A stretch of 56,314 nt of DNA from Magnetospirillum molischianum DSM 120 (GTDB lineage: Bacteria > Pseudomonadota > Alphaproteobacteria > Rhodospirillales > Magnetospirillaceae): positions 38,551 through 94,864 of the forward strand of contig NZ_CAHP01000035.1 of NCBI RefSeq assembly GCF_000294655.1. The letters are read 5' to 3'. Position numbers and translations under genes: made by a program. Below the pieces are notes generated by a model that saw nothing but the letters and a program-made list of their open reading frames with translations, made no database searches and had not been told where the DNA came from. Shown here piece by piece: positions 26,314 to 35,049 of the stretch. The number at the start of each line of letters is the position of its first letter. The stretch's first letter is position 1.

Positions 26314-26720
26314 GGATACGCTCGATCTCATCAAGACTCATCTCGTCCCGTCTGCGGTCGTAAATCCGAAGTCATCGACCGCCACGTAATCTCACTCGAC
26401 GGAATGTTCAACGATGCCCGCTTTACCAGCGAGCAGTATAAGGACAATTGGGTGGCCTAGCCTTGGATTGCTCCGGCAGCCCACATTGGTTCAGAGATTG
26501 GCCGTCGGCACAGCACAGGCCCTGTTGAGCCTTGAGATGAGCGGGGGTGTATAGGGGCCTTCTGTGGGGTCGTCCGCATGGACGGCGAATCGGCTAACGC
26601 ACGGGAACCGCTGCCGCTCTATTGCCGGGTGCCTCCGGCGGACTGGATCGGGCCAGAACGACCCAACTTTTATCCAGACGAACGGTCGAAGCTCACCGCC
26701 CTCGCGGCGCTACATCCAAA
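26314..26720. other. Gap with degraded coding-like fragments
   Basis: No intact gene is supported. A short stretch ending at 26460 (frame reading ...DGMFNDARFTSEQYKDNWVA then stop) looks like the tail of a decayed protein of unknown type. The plus-strand open frame that starts at 26578 runs antisense to sulfotransferase remnants and is not believed. Confidence 0.35.
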
Positions 26721-26799
26721 TCTACGAGTGATAACGGTTGATCGCCCAGGCCCCCATCGCTTTGATGAAGATCCGACGTGCCTGTTTCAGCGTTATGGG

Positions 26800-27090
26800 C
26801 TGGCGGCACGGGCGGCGGAGAATATTGGCTGGCTGCTCGGTCCGCTCGAACAGGCCCGCACGGCTAACGCGGAAGTGGCTGCGACCGTCGCCGCGAAAGG
26901 CGAATCCCTCCCGTCGATCCCGCTCCTTCAGGCGGTCGAAGCGCGTTTCTTCGACCGCCGCAGTAACCCGTTCCGGGGTGGTCGGCCAAAAAATCCTCGT
27001 AACGAACCAGCAGGCGCGGAACCTCTTCGGCCTTCCAGCCAACTCCGGCAATGGCCGCTCCAATCCAATAGCGTGATCGGCAACGCTGGT
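26800..27090 (-). pseudogene. Decayed sulfotransferase, C-terminal part
   Basis: Read on the minus strand, pieces in three frames rebuild the C-terminal half of a sulfotransferase. They are LLDWSGHCRSWL, then EEVPRLLVRYEDFLADHP, then ERVTAAVEETRFDRLKERD followed by GFAFRGDGRSHFRVSRAGLF. The RYEDFLAD and WSGHxxSWL motifs are hallmarks of the PAPS-dependent family. At least two frame changes and a deletion after the RYED motif make it non-functional. The N-terminal PAPS-binding half is not seen here. Confidence 0.68.
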
Positions 27091-27186
27091 TTTAATCGAT
27101 CAACAGGGGCATTCGATTGGATGAAATCGATCAGATAACCGGGGCGGGACGCGGCGGCGACCATAGACAATCAACCCCCAAAATGC

Positions 27187-27202
27187 TATAGTTTTACAAC
27201 TA
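27187..27202 (+). repeat. Small AT-rich palindrome before the PqqD-like gene
   Basis: The 16 bases ATAGTTTTACAACTAT form a 6-bp perfect inverted repeat with a 4-base spacer, inside an AT-rich leader 30 bases before the B1 start. It could be an operator or promoter element; there is no T-tract, so a terminator is unlikely. Confidence 0.4.
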
Positions 27203-27232
27203 TTATATTTAATTTGCAGGGAGGAGCGCATC

Positions 27233-27520
27233 ATGACTGAGCTTTCTTCCGCCACGACCGTGTTACGGGACCCGGAACTGCTGTTCTCACCAGTGAATCA
27301 TGATCTGGTCATTTTCCAGGTCAAGCAAAGCGCTTACTTTTCACTCGACGAGATCGGTGCGGACATCTGGCGGCGGATCGAATGCCCGGTAACGGTGTCG
27401 GCTTTGTGTGACGACTTGGCGACAGAATACCAAGCCGACCGCGCCGTCATTGAGCGGGATGTGCTCGCCCTGCTCACTCAGATGACCGCCGCCGAATTGA
27501 TTGAACTGCGACTCCCGTGA
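27233..27520 (+). CDS. PqqD-like peptide-recognition protein (lasso B1 type)
   Basis: This 95-aa protein has the PqqD/RRE winged-helix layout (beta strands VFQVKQSAYFSLDEIGADIWRRIE, then helices). Such proteins bind RiPP leader peptides. A strong GGGAGGA ribosome site precedes ATG 27233. Its stop overlaps the GTG of the B2 gene (GTGA), so the pair is translationally coupled. Stand-alone PqqD next to B2 is the known B1-B2 arrangement of lasso peptide systems and of related polysaccharide-adjacent clusters. I found no precursor-peptide gene with a lasso leader pattern nearby. Confidence 0.83.
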   Translation: MTELSSATTVLRDPELLFSPVNHDLVIFQVKQSAYFSLDEIGADIWRRIECPVTVSALCDDLATEYQADRAVIERDVLALLTQMTAAELIELRLP

Positions 27521-27954
27521 GTGCCCCCGTCAGACGAGCATCGGACTGGCTGCGCGCCGGCGAAGCCGTCTGCATGCTGATCGCAGCAAGGTTGGCACTA
27601 TCCGTCTTGCCGGTTCGGGTGGTGTTCCGGTCCTTGTGTCTCACGATAAGCCCCGTGGGCGAGGTGAGACTGGATGAGAAAGCCGTTTCGTCCGCCCGCC
27701 AGGTTGGGCTGGCTGTTGAACGGGCCGCTCGCCGTCTGCCGATAGAGACCCGCTGTCTCCATAGTGCCGTGGCAGGCGCCCTGATGCTGCGCCGCCGCCG
27801 TCTCCAGGCAACCGTGGTTCTGGGCGTCCGTTCAAATGACGGGTTAAAGGCCCATGCTTGGCTGCTCTGTGCCGGGGCACTTGTGCTCGGCGGGGCACAG
27901 GCCCGGTCATTTGTCCCGCTTGCTGCCTTCAGCAGCGGAACAGAGAAAGGGTGA
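27517..27954 (+). CDS. Lasso-type B2 transglutaminase-like protease
   Basis: This 145-aa protein matches the B2 family of cysteine proteases that remove leader peptides in lasso systems. The catalytic Cys80 lies in ETRCLHSAVAGALMLRRRR, the typical 'xRCLxxAxAxxxxLRR' block. His113 lies in GLKAHAWLLCAG (AHAW motif). An N-terminal hydrophobic helix (AVCMLIAARLALSVLPVRVVF) is also usual. Length is normal, so this gene may still be functional although the neighbouring kinase is truncated. The GTG start 27517 overlaps the PqqD stop. Confidence 0.85.
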   Translation: MSAPVRRASDWLRAGEAVCMLIAARLALSVLPVRVVFRSLCLTISPVGEVRLDEKAVSSARQVGLAVERAARRLPIETRCLHSAVAGALMLRRRRLQATVVLGVRSNDGLKAHAWLLCAGALVLGGAQARSFVPLAAFSSGTEKG

Positions 27955-27962
27955 TGTCATGA

Positions 27963-28180
27963 CCGCTCACCACCGAGCAGGCAGGGCCAGGGCACCCCGT
28001 ATGGCGGGCACTGGCCGATGGGCGGACGCTGTTGTCGCTACCGGGTATCGGGCGTTTCAGAATTGCCGAGGGCAACCGGGTCGAGGTTGAGCCTGCCAAC
28101 GGTGCTGACCCTGGTACCCTCGGCTTGCTATTGAGCGGGCCGGTGCTGGCGGTATTGCTGCGACCGGGCGTCGCGTGCTT
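27963..28180 (+). pseudogene. HprK-like kinase, N-terminal remnant
   Basis: Downstream of B2 a frame reads GHPVWRALADGRTLLSLPG, IGRFRIAEGNRVEVEPANG, ADPGTLGLLLSGPVLAVLLR. This is the N-terminal beta domain of HPr-kinase-like proteins that accompany B1/B2 genes. The frame has a TGA at 27960 and no ATG or GTG before the homology starts. After about 28165 the expected P-loop part is absent and unrelated sequence (antisense to a sulfotransferase remnant) follows. The ATG at 27959 is in another frame, so a frameshift and a large 3' deletion are both likely. Confidence 0.6.
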
Positions 28181-28204
28181 GACCCGATCGCTGTGGAGCC
28201 GCCC

Positions 28205-28453
28205 GGCCTACGGCGAGAATCTGGCTGGGGCGATTGGGGCGTTCAGCCAGCTCAGGGTGTGGCCGGACCAAGCCCCCAGACTTCGGCCATCACGCCTTGA
28301 CTGCCGCTAGAACCGGCGGTTGGCGCGTAACCGGGATCGGCCATAATACAGTAGCGCGCCATCTGGTGTGTTACGGTAGCAGTCATGCACCTTTAGGACC
28401 AGCGGCGCGCCGGTATTGCGGGCGGCCATATGGCGATAAGCCAGGGGATGTCG
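28205..28453 (-). pseudogene. Decayed sulfotransferase, N-terminal and middle parts
   Basis: On the minus strand one frame reads RHPLAYRHMAARNTGAPLVL, then KVHDCYRNTPDGALLYYG, an in-frame TAG, then RSLGAWSGHTLSWLNAP and a TAG. The KVHD and SWSGH-like motifs are those of PAPS-dependent sulfotransferases. The roughly 70-90 residues that should lie between them, including the RNP block, are missing. It lies directly after the end of the outer-membrane efflux gene. Because both this fragment and the one at 26800 contain the WSGH motif, they derive from two paralogous genes. Confidence 0.65.
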
Positions 28454-28455
28454 CT

Positions 28456-29886
28456 TCAATCGTGCGAAGCCTGCGTGCCGTCGTCCTCTTGTTCTGTCAG
28501 GCCGCCGCCTAATGCTTTGTATAATCCAATCGCATTGCCGATCTCGTCCCGCTTCAGGTCCAACAGCGTTTGCCGGGCGGCATAAAGCTGGCGTTGCGCG
28601 TCCAGCACTTCCAAGCGGCCATCCACGCCAGCACGATAGCGCAGGGTAGAAAGATCCATCCGCCGCTCGGTCGAAACAACCATGCGGACTTGGGCATCGA
28701 TCTGTCGGCCATAGGTCGCGCTGCCAGCCAGACCGTCGGCCACTTCGCGAAAGGCCGTCTGGATGGTGCGTTCGTATTCGGCGATGGCCTCGGATTTACG
28801 GATTTCCGCCAGCCGCAATTCAGCCCGCAACTGTCCGCCCAGGAACAGGGGTTGGGATATCTGCGGTGCGATACTCCAGACCCATTGCCCGTTATCGAAC
28901 AGACTGCCCAGGGCCGGGCTGGCATAGCCCAGAGAGGTGGTCAGCGACAGCCGGGGAAAGAAAGCAGCGCGGGCCGCTCCGATATCGGCATTGGCCGCCA
29001 GGAGAGTCTGTTCCACCCGCCGGATATCCGGGCGCCGGATCAGAAGCTCGGACGGAATTCCCACCGGAAGGTGGGTCCGCACGGCACTTCCGTCCAGCGG
29101 CCGAGGGGGCGGCAGATCGTCGGGCATGTCCGCCCCCACCAGCAGGTTCAAAGCGTTGGTGGCTCGCGCCAGGGCACGCGTACGTCCCTCCAAATCGGCT
29201 TCGGCGGTGGCGACCTGGCCTTCCGCTTGGGCAATGTCGAGTCCGCTGGTCTGGTCGGCGGATTTCAGCTGTCGAGCCAGGTCCAGGGATTGCCGCCAGT
29301 CGGCCAGGGTCCGCTCGGCCAGGTCCAGTTGTTCTTGCGCCAGACGTTCGGCGAAATAGGCGTCGGCCACCGCGCCGACCAGGGCGATATGGGCGGCACG
29401 GCGGCCCTCCTCACTGGCCAGATAGCGGGCGAACGCGGCTTCCGACAGCGAACGCACACGGCCGAACAGATCGATCTCGAAGGCGCTGACGCCGATGCCA
29501 AGGCTGTGCTGGTTCTGCATGCGAGCCGAAGTGGCGGGATCGGCCGTCTGATCGGCGGCGATGCGCTGACGCGTCGTGCCGCCGGTGGCATTCACCGCTG
29601 GAAACCGCGCCGCCCGCTGGATGTTGTATTGCGCCTGCACCGCCTCGACGTTCAGCGCCGCCAGCCGCAGGTCGCGGTTGTTCAACAACGCCAACTCGAT
29701 CATTCGTTGCAGGCGGGGATCGCCGAACATGCTGCGCCATCCCAGATCGGCGGCGTGGTCGCCATCGGTAACCACCGAAGAGGGAGACGGATACGCCGCA
29801 GGCACCGGCAATTCGGGTTTGACCAGCTCTGGGGCCAGCGAACAGGCCGACAGCGCCAAAAGCGGAGGAAGCAGGGTCAATCGCAT
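28456..29886 (-). CDS. RND efflux outer-membrane factor (OprM/NodT family lipoprotein)
   Basis: This 476-aa outer-membrane channel subunit completes the tripartite pump. It has a lipoprotein signal with lipobox (LLALSACSLAPE). Two OEP repeats follow, with long helical coil segments (about residues 55-250 and 265-465) and the family motifs YFDQPLFLGG-like QISQPLFLGGQL and VLDAQRQLYAARQTLL. It starts 4 bases after the pump stop and is last in the leftward adaptor-pump-channel operon. Confidence 0.93.
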   Translation of the reverse strand: MRLTLLPPLLALSACSLAPELVKPELPVPAAYPSPSSVVTDGDHAADLGWRSMFGDPRLQRMIELALLNNRDLRLAALNVEAVQAQYNIQRAARFPAVNATGGTTRQRIAADQTADPATSARMQNQHSLGIGVSAFEIDLFGRVRSLSEAAFARYLASEEGRRAAHIALVGAVADAYFAERLAQEQLDLAERTLADWRQSLDLARQLKSADQTSGLDIAQAEGQVATAEADLEGRTRALARATNALNLLVGADMPDDLPPPRPLDGSAVRTHLPVGIPSELLIRRPDIRRVEQTLLAANADIGAARAAFFPRLSLTTSLGYASPALGSLFDNGQWVWSIAPQISQPLFLGGQLRAELRLAEIRKSEAIAEYERTIQTAFREVADGLAGSATYGRQIDAQVRMVVSTERRMDLSTLRYRAGVDGRLEVLDAQRQLYAARQTLLDLKRDEIGNAIGLYKALGGGLTEQEDDGTQASHD

Positions 29887-29890
29887 GGGA

Positions 29891-32800
29891 TCAGCTCTCT
29901 TGCGGCGGCTTGGGACCGGAGCGGCGGGCGCGCAGCCAACCCTCCAGCCGTTCCTGTCCGCCGATCACGAAGACAAAGAAGGTGGGAACGAAAAGTATCG
30001 CCAGCACGGTGGCACTGAGTATGCCGCCGAATACGCCGGTGCCGATGGCGTGCTGGGTCTCGGCACTGGCCCCCCAGGCGGTCATCAGCGGCACCACGCC
30101 CAGCCCGAACGCCAGCGAGGTCATCAGGATCGGACGCAGCCGCAACCGTGCCGCAGTCACCGCTGCGTCTCGCAGCTCCATTCCCTGGGTGTGCAATTGG
30201 CGTGCGAACTCAACGATCAGGATGGCGTTCTTGGCCGACAGGCCGATCACCGTGATCATTCCAACCTTGAAGAAGACGTCGTTAGGCATACCGCGCAACA
30301 TCACGGCCGCCACCGCGCCCAGCAGGCCCAGCGGCACCACCAACATCACCGCCAGCGGGATCGACCAGCTTTCGTAAAGTGCCGCGAGAACCAGGAACAC
30401 CACCAGCATGGACAGAGCCAGCAGCAATGGCGCCTGGGCCGCCGATTGCCGTTCCTGCAATGACTGGCCGGTCCATTCCACGGCGAAACCGGGGGGGAGT
30501 TGCGTGGCCAGCCGCTCGATCTCGGCCATGGCTTCGCCGCTCGACGCGCCGGGAACGGTGCTGCCGGAGATGCGTGCCGAGGGGATACCCTGGTAGCGCA
30601 CCATCTGTAATGGCGCATCGCTCCATACTGGCGTTACGACCTCGGCCAGCGGCACCATGCCGTTATTGGCGTTGCGCACATAAAGCTTCAGCACATCGTC
30701 CACCTGCATCCGGGCTGGAGCGTCGGCCTGGATGATCACCTGCTGCATGCGTCCGGCATTGGGAAAGTCATTGACGTACAACGATCCCAGAGCCGCCGTC
30801 AGCGTTTCGCTGATGGCGGTAAACGGTACCCCCAGGGCTTCGGCTTTCTGGCGGTCGATATCGAGACGGATGCCGGTACCCGCAGGCAAACCGTCGGGAT
30901 AGACGTTTGTGACCACGCTACTTTGCGCGGCCAGTTCCAATAGTTTCGCCTCTGCTGCTTTCAGAGCGGCATGGCCCCGGTTGCCGCGATCCTGCAAGCG
31001 CATGCTGAAGCCGGACGATGTTCCCATCTCTTCGATGGCCGGAGGCTGAAGACTCATGACCATGCCCTCGGTGGTGTCGCCCATGGCGGCCTGGGCGAGC
31101 ATCGCTTCGTCGGCGGCAGTGGCACCGGCGCGTCGGTCCCAATCCTTGAGCATGGTGAAGGCCAGCGCGGCATTCGGACCGGAACCGGAAAAGCCGAAGC
31201 CCAGAATCGACATGTTCGATTCGATCCCTGGCCGGGCGGCAACATGGCTCTCGAACTTGCGCACCAGATCGAGCGTGCGTTCCTGCGTGGCATCGGACGG
31301 AAGTTGGAACGAGGTCATGAAGTAACCCTGGTCCTCTTCAGGTAAGAACGCCGAGGGCAACTCGCGGAACGCCAGAACCAGCAAGACGGCGATGGCGACA
31401 AAAACCGCCATCATACGACCGGAACGCCGCACCAGGGCGGCGATGCGGGTTTCGTAGGACCGGGTCATGCGGTCGAAGCGCCGGTTGAACCAGCCGAAGA
31501 ATCCACCCTTCACGTGATGATCTGGATCGACCGGCTTCAGCAGGGTGGCACACAAAGCGGGAGTCAGGCTGAGAGCCAGGAAGGCCGAAAATAGAATCGA
31601 CACCGCCATGGCCAAGGTGAACTGGCGATAGATCACCCCGACGGACCCCCCGGCCAGTCCCATGGGAATGAACACCGCCGTGAGAACCAGGGTGATGCCG
31701 ATCACCGCGCCAGTGATTTCCTTCATCGCCTTGACTGTCGCATCCTTGGGCGAAAGCCCCTCGGTCACCATCAGGCGCTCGACGTTCTCCACCACCACGA
31801 TGGCGTCGTCTACGATGATGCCAATAGCCAGCACCATGCCGAACATGGTCAACACATTGATCGAGAACCCGGCCATCAGCATGACGGTGAAGGTCCCCAA
31901 CAGGGCGATAGGGGCAACAATGGCTGGAATCAAGGTATAGCGGATGTTTTGCAGAAACAGCAGCATCACCATGAACACCAGAACCATGGCCTCGATAAGA
32001 GTATGGACGACCTTTTCGATGGAAATCTTGACGAAGGGCGCGGTGTTGAACGGTATGGCCGGGCTCATGCCTGCCGGCATGGTTCGGCTCAGTTCCGTCA
32101 GCCGCTTTTCTACACCCGCCGCGGTGCGCACGGCGTTGGCTCCCGGCGACAGTTGCACGGCGGCGACAGTGGCGGGCTTGCCGTTTTCCCAATTGGCGAA
32201 ACTGTAGGTCTGAGCCCCCAGTTCGACCCGCGCCACGTCGCCTAGAACAACCTTGGAGCCGTCGGCATTGGCGCGGAGCACGATGGCGGAAAATTCCGCG
32301 GGCGTCCGCAACTGCCCCTGTACGGTCAGCGGAATGGTCACACGCTGTCCCGGCACAGTAGGAGAATCGCCGACCCGGCCCGGTGCGATCTGGACATTCT
32401 GTCCGGCGATGGCTGTGGACAGGTCGTTCATGGACAGGCCGAAACCGATCAGCCGCGACGGGTCCACCCAGACTCGCAACGCCTGTTCAGCACCGAACAA
32501 CTGCACTCTTCCGACGCCTTCGACCCGGCGTAATTCCTCGATGACGTTGCGCGCCATATAGTCGCTCAACGTCGTCTCGTCGAAACGGCCGTCCTCGGAT
32601 TTCAGGCTGATCAGCATCAGGAAGCCCGAGGATGCGGATTCAATGTTCAGACCGTTCTGCCGCACCGCATGAGGCAGACGCGGCTCGATCGTCTTCAGGC
32701 GGTTCTGCACATCCACCTGGGCCAGTTCCGGGTCCGTCCCCGGTTTGAAGGTAACCGTGATCTGGGCCGATCCAGAGGTGTCGGCCATGGATTCGAAGTA

Positions 32801-33028
32801 CAGCAGGTTCTTGACGCTCGACAGTTCGCGCTCGATCAGGCTCAACACCGAATCGTTCATGCTCTGGGGCGTGGCGCCGGGATAGGTGGCATAGATGTTG
32901 ACAGTGGGCGGTGCCACCGAGGGATAGCGGGCGACCGGCAATTGTGGCAGGGCGATCAGCCCCAGCAGGATGATGAACAGCGCGACGACCCAGGCGAAGA
33001 CCGGGCGGTTGATGAAAAATTGCGGCAT
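29891..33028 (-). CDS. RND efflux pump, AcrB/MexB-type (HAE1)
   Basis: This 1045-aa inner-membrane proton-driven drug exporter begins MPQFFINRPVFAWVVALFI, as in AcrB. It has 12 membrane helices with two large periplasmic loops. The proton-relay aspartate pair is in GIIVDDAIVVVENVERL in TM4 and the partner lysine in GLSAKNAILIVEFA in TM10. Full length and intact motifs indicate function. It lies 21 bases after the adaptor gene and just before the outer-membrane gene. Substrates cannot be read from the sequence; hydrophobic drugs or bile-type compounds are usual for HAE1. Confidence 0.97.
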   Translation of the reverse strand: MPQFFINRPVFAWVVALFIILLGLIALPQLPVARYPSVAPPTVNIYATYPGATPQSMNDSVLSLIERELSSVKNLLYFESMADTSGSAQITVTFKPGTDPELAQVDVQNRLKTIEPRLPHAVRQNGLNIESASSGFLMLISLKSEDGRFDETTLSDYMARNVIEELRRVEGVGRVQLFGAEQALRVWVDPSRLIGFGLSMNDLSTAIAGQNVQIAPGRVGDSPTVPGQRVTIPLTVQGQLRTPAEFSAIVLRANADGSKVVLGDVARVELGAQTYSFANWENGKPATVAAVQLSPGANAVRTAAGVEKRLTELSRTMPAGMSPAIPFNTAPFVKISIEKVVHTLIEAMVLVFMVMLLFLQNIRYTLIPAIVAPIALLGTFTVMLMAGFSINVLTMFGMVLAIGIIVDDAIVVVENVERLMVTEGLSPKDATVKAMKEITGAVIGITLVLTAVFIPMGLAGGSVGVIYRQFTLAMAVSILFSAFLALSLTPALCATLLKPVDPDHHVKGGFFGWFNRRFDRMTRSYETRIAALVRRSGRMMAVFVAIAVLLVLAFRELPSAFLPEEDQGYFMTSFQLPSDATQERTLDLVRKFESHVAARPGIESNMSILGFGFSGSGPNAALAFTMLKDWDRRAGATAADEAMLAQAAMGDTTEGMVMSLQPPAIEEMGTSSGFSMRLQDRGNRGHAALKAAEAKLLELAAQSSVVTNVYPDGLPAGTGIRLDIDRQKAEALGVPFTAISETLTAALGSLYVNDFPNAGRMQQVIIQADAPARMQVDDVLKLYVRNANNGMVPLAEVVTPVWSDAPLQMVRYQGIPSARISGSTVPGASSGEAMAEIERLATQLPPGFAVEWTGQSLQERQSAAQAPLLLALSMLVVFLVLAALYESWSIPLAVMLVVPLGLLGAVAAVMLRGMPNDVFFKVGMITVIGLSAKNAILIVEFARQLHTQGMELRDAAVTAARLRLRPILMTSLAFGLGVVPLMTAWGASAETQHAIGTGVFGGILSATVLAILFVPTFFVFVIGGQERLEGWLRARRSGPKPPQES

Positions 33029-33049
33029 GTTGGCTGTGCTCCCGGCCTA

Positions 33050-34195
33050 TCAGTGCGTGGCCGTCGCGGTCGGCTGCCAGTCGCGCGGGGCGATGGCGGC
33101 GCCGTCGTTCAACCGTTCCAGACCCTCGACCACGATCCGTTGTCCGGCGCTCAGACCGGCGCGGATGCGATAGCGGCGGTCGATCAACTCGCCCAGTTCC
33201 ACCGGCGCGGCGCTGGCCGTATTGTCCTCCATCGCCACCCACACCTGCGGCTTGCCGCCGATACGGACCACCGCTTGTTGCGGCACCATCAAGGCGTCGT
33301 CATAGCTGACGCGCGAGACCCGAGCGCGCACGAACATACCGGGCAACAGGTCGCGCTTGGGGTTATCGACCAGAACGCGCAGCAACACGTCGCCGGTACC
33401 GGAATCCACATTGATGCCGGAAAACAGAATGCGACCCTTGACGTCGTAAGCTGTGCCGTTGCTGCGCAACACCGTTACAGGCAGGCCGGAATTGCGGTCG
33501 TCCTGCCGCGACGCCAGGGCTTCGCGCACCGCCTCCAGCGAGGACGCGGGCTGGCGCACGTCCACATAGACCTGATCCACCTGCTGGATGCGGGCCATGG
33601 GGCTGCTGTCGGTGGGAGCCACCAGAGCACCCTCGGTGACCAGCGCCTGATCGATGCGACCGGCGATAGGCGCGTCCACCGTGGCGAATTTCAGGTCCAA
33701 CCGACGACGGGATAACGTGGCGCGGGCCAGGGCCACGTCGGCCGCCGCCTGATCCCGTTGCGACACCGCATCGTCATAGGTTTGGCGGCTGATCGCATCG
33801 GCCTGCACCAGCGGTTCCAACCGCTGAGTCTGTATCCTGGCCCGCGCCAGGGCGGCCTCGGCGCGCTGCAAGGTTGCCGCCGCCATCTCCGCATCGGCCT
33901 TGAACGGAGCCGGGTTGATCTGGAACAGCGGGTCGCCCGCCCGGATTTCCGCGCCCTGCTCGAACAGGCGGCGCTGTACGATGCCGCTGACTTGTGGGCG
34001 GATTTCCGCGATGCGCACGGCGGCAACGCGGCCCGGCAGATCTTCCGTCAGATTCACACGGGCCGGAGCGACGGTCATGACCGCGACCTGAACTGGCGGT
34101 AGGGTCGCCTCGGGGGTGGGATCGCCGCATCCCGCCAACGCCATTGCGGCCACAATCAGCATCCCGCCGCAACGGGACAGCCGTTCAACTCTCAT
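33050..34195 (-). CDS. RND efflux periplasmic adaptor (MFP, AcrA/MexA type)
   Basis: This 381-aa membrane-fusion protein starts at ATG 34195, which places a lipoprotein signal first (GGMLIVAAMALAGCGD, lipobox LAGC). A longer open frame upstream is rejected because it runs into the divergent regulator's promoter. The lipoyl/hairpin layout is visible: VRPQVSGIVQRRLFEQGAEI, a coiled-coil hairpin (RAEAALARARIQTQRLEPL), APIAGRIDQALVTEGALV, then beta-barrel and membrane-proximal domains. It is first in the leftward pump operon. Confidence 0.94.
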   Translation of the reverse strand: MRVERLSRCGGMLIVAAMALAGCGDPTPEATLPPVQVAVMTVAPARVNLTEDLPGRVAAVRIAEIRPQVSGIVQRRLFEQGAEIRAGDPLFQINPAPFKADAEMAAATLQRAEAALARARIQTQRLEPLVQADAISRQTYDDAVSQRDQAAADVALARATLSRRRLDLKFATVDAPIAGRIDQALVTEGALVAPTDSSPMARIQQVDQVYVDVRQPASSLEAVREALASRQDDRNSGLPVTVLRSNGTAYDVKGRILFSGINVDSGTGDVLLRVLVDNPKRDLLPGMFVRARVSRVSYDDALMVPQQAVVRIGGKPQVWVAMEDNTASAAPVELGELIDRRYRIRAGLSAGQRIVVEGLERLNDGAAIAPRDWQPTATATH

Positions 34196-34299
34196 GCCTC
34201 GACCTTTCACGGGTATTCTCCAAGCCACCGCCGCTTTGCGGGGGGATCGCACCCTAGGCGGAGGGGATGGCGTTTCCGTCGAGCATTTGTGGAGATACA
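34196..34299. promoter_or_regulatory. Divergent promoter region between pump and two-component genes
   Basis: These 104 bases separate the adaptor start (34195, minus) and the response regulator start (34300, plus). They must hold both promoters. In BaeSR-like systems the regulator activates such a pump operon from this kind of site. I see no clear direct repeat that I can name as the operator. Confidence 0.5.
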
Positions 34300-35049
34300 A
34301 TGGAGTTTGAAAAAACAACGCGGACTGCCATGCCCTTTCCGACCGCCGAGCCGCAGGCCCTGGTGCTCATCGCCGAAGACGAGCCAGAAATCGCCGATAT
34401 CCTATCCGCCTATCTGGGCCGTAGCGGTCTGCGCAGCGTGCGCGCCACCGATGGCCGCCGGGCACTGGACCTGCACCTGTCGTTGAAACCCGACCTGATC
34501 CTGCTGGATGTGCAGATGCCGCGCCTGGACGGTTGGCAGGTATTATCCGAGATCCGCCATCGTGGTGACACGCCGGTCATCATGTTGAGCGCAATGGATC
34601 AGGACATCGACAAGCTGATGGGGCTGCGGATCGGTGCCGACGATTATGTGGTCAAGCCGTTCAACCCTGCCGAGGTGGTCGCCCGCGTCCAGGCGGTGCT
34701 GCGCCGGGCCCGCCCCGGCGGGGAACAGCCGAACCAGCGTTTTATCCGTGTTGGTAGGTTGCAGGCCGACCTGGAGAACCATGAAATCACGATCCGACGC
34801 GACGGCGGCGATTCCCCTCTGGCGCTGACCTTGACCGAGTTTAGGCTGATGGTTCATCTGATGCGTGCGCCACGCCGGGTGTTCGGGCGCGAGGAATTGC
34901 TGGTCGCCTGCCTGCCCGAGGGCGAAGCGCTGGAGCGCACGGTGGACAGTCATGTCAGTAAGCTGCGTAAGAAGCTGGAGGCAGAGGGACTGGACGGCGT
35001 TCCGGTCAGCGTGCGCGGCGTTGGCTATCGGTTGGGAGAGGTGCCTTGA
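34300..35049 (+). CDS. OmpR/BaeR-family response regulator
   Basis: This 249-aa DNA-binding regulator starts at ATG 34300 behind GTGGAG, 30 bases before another in-frame ATG. The receiver domain has the acidic pair E26-D27 (LIAEDEPE), phospho-acceptor Asp70 (ILLDVQMPRLDG) and the KPF loop (DDYVVKPFNPAEV). The C-terminal winged helix (about 150-245) has LTLTEFRLMVHLM, HVSKLRKKL and VSVRGVGYRLG. It is divergent to the efflux operon it most likely controls and overlaps the kinase gene. Confidence 0.92.
   Translation: MEFEKTTRTAMPFPTAEPQALVLIAEDEPEIADILSAYLGRSGLRSVRATDGRRALDLHLSLKPDLILLDVQMPRLDGWQVLSEIRHRGDTPVIMLSAMDQDIDKLMGLRIGADDYVVKPFNPAEVVARVQAVLRRARPGGEQPNQRFIRVGRLQADLENHEITIRRDGGDSPLALTLTEFRLMVHLMRAPRRVFGREELLVACLPEGEALERTVDSHVSKLRKKLEAEGLDGVPVSVRGVGYRLGEVP

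Noticed and set aside
26578..27138. 186-codon plus-strand open frame
   Set aside because: It lies antisense to recognisable sulfotransferase motifs and has no ribosome site or family likeness.
34196..34318. Extended N-terminus for the RND adaptor
   Set aside because: It would cover the divergent regulator start, and the lipoprotein signal begins at ATG 34195.
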